From positions 1-56,184 of the forward strand of contig NZ_JAROCY010000023.1 in NCBI RefSeq assembly GCF_029436685.1: 56,184 nucleotides of DNA. The letters run 5' to 3'. Shown here piece by piece: positions 50,922-56,184 of this stretch. Position 1 is the stretch's first letter; every line of letters starts with the position of its first letter. Position numbers and translations under genes: made by a program. The DNA comes from Novosphingobium cyanobacteriorum. GTDB lineage: Bacteria; Pseudomonadota; Alphaproteobacteria; Sphingomonadales; Sphingomonadaceae. A model generated the notes under the pieces. That model saw nothing but the letters and a program-made list of their open reading frames with translations. It did no database searches and was not told the DNA's origin.

Positions 50922-52388
50922 GTGCTGGCAAAACTGGTGGCCCTGACGCGCAAGGGCAGCTTTACGGCCGCGATCGCCATGCTGGCGCGCGTGAGCAACC
51001 AGGTTGCGGTGGTGGGCGTCACCCTGGTCGCCACGCGGGTGCTCGGGCCTGCCGACTTCGGCGTGTTTTCCATTGGCGCGGCGCTGCTCACCCTTGCGCG
51101 GACCATGCTCTACACCGGGCCGTTCGAGTTCCTGCTCAAAGCTCCGGAGGAGCGCGGGCTCGCGGTCTCACGGGCATGCCTGGTGGCCAATGGCGTGGTG
51201 GCGCTCGGCTGGCTGATCCTGCTCGTACTGACCGGACTGGCTGCACCCTTGATGTTCAGGGGCGCGGGTGTTGCCGCCGTGATCCTGGCGCTGGCGCCGT
51301 CCAACCTGATCGCCGGCGTGGCGGGGTGGATGGAGGCGTTGATGCTGCGCAGCGGGCAGGTGAGGCGCTACTACGTCTCCACCGTCGCCGTCGAATTCGG
51401 TTCTGGCATCGGCACGGCGATCCTGCTGCTGGAGGGTTGCGGGCTGTGGGCGTTGGTCGCCCAAGTCTACATGCGCATGCTGCTGTACGTGGCGATCTAT
51501 GGGCTGGTGGTCAAAGTGCCGGCCTGGCAACGCCCGCCTGCTGCAGACGTGGGTGAAGTGCTGAGATGGTCCCGCAGCCGCTATGGCTCGGTGCTGGTGG
51601 GTTTCCTGGCGAACTATAGTGGCGACCTGCTGCTGGGCCTTACGTTTTCTCCAGCTGCTTCAGGACTTTACCGCGCAGGCAACCGGATGGTTACCGCGCT
51701 CGCCGACATGTTCGTCCAGCCCGCGAGCCTGCTTACCACGACCACGCTGGCTGCCGAGCGGGCGCGGGGCGTGCAGGACACCGGGGTCTGGCTGCGCCTG
51801 CTTTCGCTGTTTGCGGCAATGGCTTTTCCCGCGTTGGCCCTGTTGGCATTGGTGGCGGACCGGGTGACACCCATAGCGCTTGGGCCGGCCTGGGCGGCGG
51901 CGGGGCCGGTGGTGAGCGTATTCTGCATCGCGCGCATGGCGGGACTGGTCTCTGCCGTGTCGTCCTCCACGCTGGTCGTGCACGATCGGCAGGGGCGCGT
52001 GCTGGCGGTGCAGGGGGCTGCGGCAGTGGCTACGGGCGTGCTCACGCTGGTGGCGGCGCCATTCGGGGCAGTGGCGGCGGCGGCGGCGGCGGCGGCGGTG
52101 ACCATCGTCGCCTCGATTGCCCTGTTCCGCTCGGCCGCAGGTGTGCAACCGCCCCAGTCCGGTCCGCTGGGCGATGCCGCGCGCATGGTGCTGTTGCCGC
52201 TGGTGGGAACCCTGTCCATAGGGTTCCTGGCCGACGTCCTGCTGCGGCGCGCCGGTGTGCAGGCGAAGCTTGATGTCGCGCTGGTGGTGGGCCTGGGCGT
52301 GGCGGGCTGGGCCGTGGCGGCATGGCTTGCCGCGCCGGCACTGCGTCGCGGGGTGGCCGTGCTGTCCGATCGCCCCGGTGGCCGCTGA
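50922..52388 (+). CDS. Polysaccharide flippase, Wzx/MOP type
   Basis: A 488-aa protein from GTG 50922, 14 bp after the glycosyltransferase and preceded by GGGAG. It has about twelve to fourteen hydrophobic helices, with the characteristic N-terminal stretch (VSNQVAVVGVTLVATRVLGPADFGVFSIG). It should move lipid-linked repeat units across the inner membrane. An alanine run (VAAAAAAAAVTIV, near 385-395) is encoded by a GGC/GCG microsatellite at about 52073-52098. No polymerase or export gene follows; the unit ends before the tRNA. Confidence 0.88.
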   Translation: MLAKLVALTRKGSFTAAIAMLARVSNQVAVVGVTLVATRVLGPADFGVFSIGAALLTLARTMLYTGPFEFLLKAPEERGLAVSRACLVANGVVALGWLILLVLTGLAAPLMFRGAGVAAVILALAPSNLIAGVAGWMEALMLRSGQVRRYYVSTVAVEFGSGIGTAILLLEGCGLWALVAQVYMRMLLYVAIYGLVVKVPAWQRPPAADVGEVLRWSRSRYGSVLVGFLANYSGDLLLGLTFSPAASGLYRAGNRMVTALADMFVQPASLLTTTTLAAERARGVQDTGVWLRLLSLFAAMAFPALALLALVADRVTPIALGPAWAAAGPVVSVFCIARMAGLVSAVSSSTLVVHDRQGRVLAVQGAAAVATGVLTLVAAPFGAVAAAAAAAAVTIVASIALFRSAAGVQPPQSGPLGDAARMVLLPLVGTLSIGFLADVLLRRAGVQAKLDVALVVGLGVAGWAVAAWLAAPALRRGVAVLSDRPGGR

Positions 52389-52500
52389 CGCCGATGGCGT
52401 GCGTTCCTGCAAATTGCTTCCCGCCGACGGAAAAGACAATTGCACAACGCGGCAAGCGCTTGTAAGGGGGCCGCCTTCCCGCCGCAAACGCAGCCGGAAT

Positions 52501-52576
52501 GCCGCTTTAGCTCAGTCGGTAGAGCACATCATTCGTAATGATGGGGTCACGTGTTCGAGTCACGTAAGCGGCACCA
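52501..52576 (+). tRNA. tRNA-Thr (anticodon CGT)
   Basis: The 76-nt cloverleaf includes the encoded CCA: acceptor GCCGCTT/AAGCGGC, D-arm GCTC/GAGC, anticodon arm CATCA/TGATG with loop TTCGTAA (CGT reads ACG, Thr), and T-arm ACGTG/CACGT with loop TTCGAGT. Its 3' end lies 165 bp from a tyrosine integrase gene, so it is the probable attachment site of the island. Confidence 0.96.
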
Positions 52577-52686
52577 CCTCCACCTTCGCTATTGACCGCT
52601 GAAGGTTGCTAAAACCTCGGAAATCTGCGATAAATTGCCTTGGCTTGGCCGCCAAGGTTCGCTGAAATTCGCCTGCAGCCGCGACG

Positions 52687-52743
52687 ATTTGGGGGCCTTT
52701 TGTGGGGGCCTTCGCCAACCCCAAATTCGAAAGGCCCCCAAAT
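52687..52743. promoter_or_regulatory. 14-bp inverted repeat over the integrase start
   Basis: ATTTGGGGGCCTTT (52687-52700) and AAAGGCCCCCAAAT (52730-52743) are exact 14-bp arms with a 29-nt loop. The right arm covers the first two bases of the integrase ATG (52742-52744), and a third GGGGGCCTT copy lies in the loop (about 52705-52713). It could be an RNA hairpin hiding the start, or a DNA site for the integrase or an excisionase. Confidence 0.7.
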
Positions 52744-53941
52744 GGCTCTGACAGAGACTGCGATCCGCGCCCTCAAACCCAAAGCCAAGGCTTACAAGGT
52801 TGCCGACGAGAAGGGCCTTTATCTGCTCGTGACACCCTCGGGCGGACGGCTTTGGCGAATGAAATTCCGCAATGGCGCCGGGGTCGAGAAGAAGCTTGCC
52901 TTGGGGTCCTATCCTGAATTGAAGCTCCGTGACGCTCGCGATGCCCGCGATACGGCCAGGGGGAGCTTGGCCAAAGGCATCGATCCAGCTGATCAGAAAC
53001 GCCGTGACAAGATTGCTGCCAAGATCAGCGCGCTGAACACCTTCAGCGCGGTCGCCAAAGCCTACATCGAGAAGAACCGCCGGGATGGGCTGGCGGCAGC
53101 GACGGTCCGCAAGCGCGAGTGGTTCCTGAGCTTGCTGCAAAAGAAGCTGGGCAACCGTCCGATTGTCGAGATCGAGCCGGTAGAGGTTCTGGAGGCTGTC
53201 CGGCCTTACGAAGCGTCCAAGAACGACGAGAAGGCTCACCGGACGCTCCAGTTCGCAGGACAGGTGTTCCGGTTCGCGGTCGCCAACCAGTTGGCCAAGG
53301 TCGATCCCACACGCGATCTGCGCGGCGCGCTCGCCAGTCGCAAACCAAAGCATTTCGCCGCGATCCTCGATTCGCGGCGCGTCGGCGAACTGCTGCGCGC
53401 GATCGATGGCTACGAAGGCTACCCGACAACCAAGTATGCGCTCCTGTTCTCGCCGCTGGTATTTGTCCGGCCAGGCGAACTGCGCCACGCGGAATGGCGG
53501 GAGATCGATCTCGACGAAGCGGTGTGGCGCATCCCTCCCGCAAAGATGAAGACCCGCCTCGAACACGCAGTTCCCTTGTCCAGGCAGGCTATCGCTGTGC
53601 TGAAGGAGGCCAAGGCTTTCACCGGCGGCGGGAAGTATGTTTTCCCGTCGATCAGGACGCCGAAATCACCGATGTCAGAGAACACGGTCAATGCAGCGCT
53701 GCGGAGGCTCGGCTACTCCGGCGATGAAATGACCGCCCACGGCTTTCGGGCCATGGCGAGCACCTTGCTCAACGAGTCGGGCAAGTGGTCGCCCGATGCC
53801 ATCGAAAGGGCATTGGCGCACAAAGACAAGGATGCCGTTCGGGCAGCTTACCATCGTGGCGCGCATTGGGCCGAACGCGTCGAGATGGCGCAATGGTGGG
53901 CCGATTACCTTGATCAGCTTAAAGGCACTTCCCGCAATTAG
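52742..53941 (+). CDS. P4-type tyrosine integrase
   Basis: A 399-aa site-specific recombinase. An N-terminal DUF4102 arm-binding domain (ALTETAIRALKPKAKAYKVADEKGLYLLVTPSGGRLWRMKF) is followed by a core-binding domain and the catalytic domain: Arg in FVRPGELRHAEW, HGFRAMAST (His-x-x-Arg), and the Tyr in AYHRG. It is typical of islands integrated in tRNA genes. The start at ATG 52742 is preferred over the longer frame from 52640. It is expected to integrate or excise the island at the tRNA-Thr 3' end. Confidence 0.93.
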   Translation: MALTETAIRALKPKAKAYKVADEKGLYLLVTPSGGRLWRMKFRNGAGVEKKLALGSYPELKLRDARDARDTARGSLAKGIDPADQKRRDKIAAKISALNTFSAVAKAYIEKNRRDGLAAATVRKREWFLSLLQKKLGNRPIVEIEPVEVLEAVRPYEASKNDEKAHRTLQFAGQVFRFAVANQLAKVDPTRDLRGALASRKPKHFAAILDSRRVGELLRAIDGYEGYPTTKYALLFSPLVFVRPGELRHAEWREIDLDEAVWRIPPAKMKTRLEHAVPLSRQAIAVLKEAKAFTGGGKYVFPSIRTPKSPMSENTVNAALRRLGYSGDEMTAHGFRAMASTLLNESGKWSPDAIERALAHKDKDAVRAAYHRGAHWAERVEMAQWWADYLDQLKGTSRN

Positions 53942-54060
53942 CGATGTTTTTCGGAGCCATGCACTGGTTGAACCCTCTGAGCCTCGCGCCGCAATCTCGA
54001 CTGGCTCGATCTGCTTCAAGCCCATCGCTTGCGCGAATGAGGGCGGAACCGTCAATCATC

Positions 54061-54146
54061 GATCACATAAGGATGATAAAAATGCCTCACTTAGATCACT
54101 TTTGATAGATCAAAATACATTGACACGATCACATAGAAATGATCAT
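54061..54146. promoter_or_regulatory. Promoter with three operator-like repeats
   Basis: AT-rich DNA before the HTH gene carries three related sites: GATCACATAAGGATGAT (54061-54077), GATCACTTTTGATAGATC (54094-54111) and GATCACATAGAAATGATC (54127-54144). A consensus -35 TTGACA lies at 54120-54125, directly left of the third site; the -10 is weak. The layout suggests autorepression by the HTH protein, perhaps with its partner. Confidence 0.65.
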
Positions 54147-54166
54147 AGGAGCAGCGGAGGACTGCG

Positions 54167-54634
54167 ATGATCAAGGATCAGCAAGCCGAACTGGCCCGAA
54201 AAAACCTCGATAGAAAGCTCGCCTTTCTGCGGGAGCAAAGCCTCCCGCGTCCGCACGGGGGCTGGATACGTGCAATCCGCGATTCGCTGGGCATGACATC
54301 GCGCCAGCTCGCCAAGCGCATGGGCGTGGTGCAGTCGCGCATCGTCGCGCTGGAAAAGGCCGAGGCGACCGATAGCACTACCCTCAAATCCCTGCGTGAG
54401 GCTGCCGAGGCGCTCAACTGCCAGCTTGTATACGCGCTCGTGCCCAAGGCACCGCTCGACGAGGTCGTGCGCGAACGGGCGGCAGCCAAAGCTCTCGATC
54501 AGTTCGGTCCCGTTGCACAGGGCATGATGCTGGAGAACCAGTCTCTAACCGCTGGACAGATGCATGAGGAACTTGAGCGCCTCACTGCCGAGATCCTGAA
54601 TGAGCCGCTGCGCTACCTGTGGGAGGATGAATGA
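54167..54634 (+). CDS. HTH regulator, mobile mystery protein A type
   Basis: A 155-aa protein from ATG 54167 after GGAGG. A helical arm comes first, then an XRE-like HTH at about 42-95 (WIRAIRDSLGMTSRQLAKRMGVVQSRIVALEKAEATDSTTLKSLREAAEAL), then a C-terminal part that may contact the partner. The family (mobile mystery protein A) is defined by co-occurrence with a Fic-domain protein on mobile elements. Here the next gene is that Fic protein, overlapping by 4 bp. It is probably an antidote/repressor that controls its own promoter; whether it neutralises the Fic protein is unproven. Confidence 0.85.
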   Translation: MIKDQQAELARKNLDRKLAFLREQSLPRPHGGWIRAIRDSLGMTSRQLAKRMGVVQSRIVALEKAEATDSTTLKSLREAAEALNCQLVYALVPKAPLDEVVRERAAAKALDQFGPVAQGMMLENQSLTAGQMHEELERLTAEILNEPLRYLWEDE

Positions 54635-55224
54635 CCGATCCTCTCTACGACGGTGAAGACGAGGCCAATACGCCGCTCGAAGCGGAAGAACGCGAACAGC
54701 TTATTCCGACCTACATCACCACCAGGGCTGAACTGAACGAAGCCGAGCAGGTCAACATCACCCGGGCCAGCCTCTGGCTCCGGCGCGCGCGCAATGTTGA
54801 CGTGCTCGACGATGCATTCCTGCGTGATCTGCACAAACGGATGTTTGGCGAAGTCTGGAAGTGGGCAGGCCAGTATCGCAAGACCCCGCGCAATATCGGC
54901 ATCGACGCCTACCGCATTCCCATGGCAGTGCGAGAGCTCGTCCATGATGCGCGGTACTGGGTAGACAACGACACCTACCCGCCGGACGAGATTGCGATCC
55001 GCTTCTCCCACCGGCTGGTGTCCATACACCCATTCCCCAACGGCAATGGTCGGCACTCCCGCCTGGTCGCTGACCTGCTCGCAATGGAGCTCGGCCAGCC
55101 CCGCTTCACTTGGGGCAGGGCCAATCTGGTTGATCCAGGTGAAACCAGAAGAGCTTATGTCGCGGCGCTGAGGGCAGCGGATGGTGGCGAGATCGAGCCG
55201 CTGCTTGCTTTCGCGAGGTCTTAG
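54631..55224 (+). CDS. Fic-domain protein, mobile mystery protein B type
   Basis: A 197-aa protein with the Fic active site HPFPNGNGRHSRLV (catalytic His near 138, G-N-G-R intact), preceded by LHKRMFGEVWKWAGQYRKTPRNIG and a flap region with MAVRELVHDARYW. Fic enzymes usually transfer AMP to Ser/Thr/Tyr of a target, in this context as a possible toxin. The N-terminal helix may hold an inhibitory Ser/Thr-x-x-x-Glu motif, but I cannot assign it with confidence. It starts inside the last codons of the HTH gene (ATGA). Confidence 0.87.
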   Translation: MTDPLYDGEDEANTPLEAEEREQLIPTYITTRAELNEAEQVNITRASLWLRRARNVDVLDDAFLRDLHKRMFGEVWKWAGQYRKTPRNIGIDAYRIPMAVRELVHDARYWVDNDTYPPDEIAIRFSHRLVSIHPFPNGNGRHSRLVADLLAMELGQPRFTWGRANLVDPGETRRAYVAALRAADGGEIEPLLAFARS

Positions 55225-55379
55225 CCAGGCTCGCGAAATGACAGAGCCATTTCCAGTGGCCAATCAGAGCAAGCGCGCCAGCCTGGGCTGATCGCAAGAT
55301 GCACGCACCTCGCGCAAAGAAAATCGGCAAAGGCCTGATGCGACGCGGCGCAATTCGCAGCGTCACATCCTCGATCCTG

Positions 55380-55400
55380 GCCGGGCGCTAAGCGCCCGGC
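55380..55400. terminator. Hairpin holding the stop codon of the small gene
   Basis: GCCGGGCGC and GCGCCCGGC are 9-bp arms around TAA; on the minus strand the loop contains part of the TAG stop of the 55388-55615 gene. A compact stem, possibly a terminator without a clear T-run. Confidence 0.5.
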
Positions 55401-55615
55401 TGCTCCTTGGCCTCGTCGTCGAGCGGCGTGCGCAGGACGATCCGGCCATTGATCGGCACGACCTCCAACTGAAGCGAAACCCCCTTGCGGTCGCGGTGGA
55501 ACCACGCTGCTCCAACCTTGGTCCAGAAGGCCTTGTCGCCCCGGTTGGCGACGTGCCAGGCGATGAAGTCCGGGGCCTTTGTTTCGGCTGCCGGTGCGGG
55601 ATTGTTGCGGGCCAT
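55388..55615 (-). CDS. Small conserved hypothetical of mobile elements
   Basis: A 75-aa protein from ATG 55615 with AAAGGAC upstream: MARNNPAPAAETKAPDFIAWHVANRGDKAFWTKVGAAWFHRDRKG-type sequence ending in RTPLDDEAKEQPGA. WHV...FWTKVGAAW...GVSLQLEVVPINGRIVLR suggests a small beta-rich fold. Similar short proteins occur on alphaproteobacterial plasmids and integrative elements. Function unknown. It is opposite to mmpAB and converges on them. Confidence 0.68.
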   Translation of the reverse strand: MARNNPAPAAETKAPDFIAWHVANRGDKAFWTKVGAAWFHRDRKGVSLQLEVVPINGRIVLRTPLDDEAKEQPGA

Positions 55616-55865
55616 GGATTTGTCCTTTCGTATCTGGTGGCTCGTTGCACCAAACCGACAGGCCGCACGGCCAAGGTCAGCCGTCATGCCCAACACGGGT
55701 GAGCGCCCGCGAACCGGCGCGGGCCGGGCATTGATGGCTGAACGCGTGCGGCCAGGTCCGGTGCACAAAACGGGCGCCCAGATCGAAGGAACTTTGTGCC
55801 CGCCGGAGAAACCACAGCACTCCAAGCCACTTGCGCCCCTGGGCGGCCTCGCTCACAACACTGAC

Positions 55866-56066
55866 ATGGGGGACGAAGGCAGCCTACGGAAACGCTGGAG
55901 CGAGGAGGAGACGGTTCTCGCGCTCTACCTCTATTTGCAACTGCCGTTCGGGAAGCTGCATTCGGGCAATCCAGAAATCCAGCAGCTAGCCGCAGCATTG
56001 GGCAGGTCAAGCAGCTCCGTCGCGATGAAGCTGTGCAACTTCGCCAGCCTCGATCCCAAGATGTAG
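55866..56066 (+). pseudogene. HNH restriction-type nuclease, N-terminal fragment
   Basis: 66 codons from ATG 55866: RKRWSEEETVLALYLYLQLPFGKLH, then NPEIQQLAAALGRSSSSVAMKLCNFASLDPK. This is the N-terminal domain of HNH endonucleases often annotated as putative restriction enzymes, which normally continue about 200 residues to the HNH motif. The frame stops just after DPKM, where an IS-like end begins, so the gene appears cut off by insertion. An intact relative should align past this point. Confidence 0.65.
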
Positions 56067-56184
56067 ACCGGCGTGCAAAATTGACCCCGTTTGAGGGGTA
56101 ATCGGCGTCTAAAATTGACCCCACCCTTGGGCATGTTTGAGGCTGTCCGTTTGTGCATACGAACGGCGAGGGCGGGGATGTTGG
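56063..56184 (+). mobile_element. Probable IS21-like left end (partial)
   Basis: From about 56063 the sequence starts with TGTAGACC. It carries two near-identical 19-mers: GGCGTGCAAAATTGACCCC (56070-56088) and GGCGTCTAAAATTGACCCC (56104-56122), which match at 17 of 19 positions. Repeated transposase sites of this AAAATTGACCCC type are typical of IS21-family ends. An ATG at 56176-56178 region after GGGCGGGG could begin istA, but the window ends there. No istA/istB protein is visible, so the family is inferred from the repeats. Confidence 0.55.

Noticed and set aside
52640..52741. Longer N-terminus of the integrase
   Set aside because: The extra codons run through the inverted repeat and are unlike integrase N-termini, while MALTETAIRALKPKAK at 52742 matches the family.

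Overview
The window is about 56 kb of GC-rich alphaproteobacterial chromosome. The protein families point to a sphingomonad, most likely Novosphingobium or a close relative: a two-subunit LigAB extradiol dioxygenase, HWE sensor kinases, a bacteriophytochrome with heme oxygenase, the zeta-type F1-ATPase inhibitor, an exopolysaccharide cluster led by a polyprenyl-phosphate sugar-phosphate transferase, and the alphaproteobacterial order of ribosomal genes. The genus is inferred from family resemblance, because no search could be run.

Layout. 1-10.7 kb holds accessory and regulatory genes: the first 41 codons of a probable type I secretion ATPase (minus), an HWE histidine kinase, ligAB, a NarL/DesK-type two-component pair, a tail-anchored LuxR-type regulator with three small downstream genes, a glycine-zipper protein, a P-loop glycerate-kinase-like gene coupled to a Gln-rich disordered protein, and a TonB. 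11.3-40.4 kb is the translation super-cluster: rpsL-rpsG-fusA-tuf; rpsJ; then, after a 312-nt structured leader, rplC to rpmD; then rplO-secY-adk and rpsM-rpsK-rpoA-rplQ. It is interrupted twice. An RTX protein plus a bphP-bphO photoreceptor operon lie between rpmD and rplO. A SRPBCC protein, glutamate dehydrogenase and a small exported protein lie between adk and rpsM. Terminators follow tuf, rpmD, rplO, gdhA and rplQ, so this is a set of transcription units.

40.5-52.4 kb carries an S9A prolyl oligopeptidase, an exported hypothetical protein, a zeta inhibitor-BolA-monothiol glutaredoxin group, a Nudix hydrolase, and an exopolysaccharide cluster (sugar-phosphate transferase, three glycosyltransferases, a flippase). 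52.5 kb to the end is a mobile island. It contains tRNA-Thr(CGT), a P4-type integrase with an inverted repeat over its start codon, the mobile mystery protein A/B pair (HTH regulator plus Fic protein) behind three operator-like repeats, a small conserved protein, and an HNH-nuclease fragment cut off by a probable IS21-like end.

No rRNA operon, CRISPR array or origin was seen. The best leads for something new are the rpsJ-rplC leader RNA, the HTH/Fic module with its operators, the cysteine-bearing acidic insert in the RTX protein, the zeta-BolA-Grx group, and the Gln-rich protein coupled to the kinase gene.
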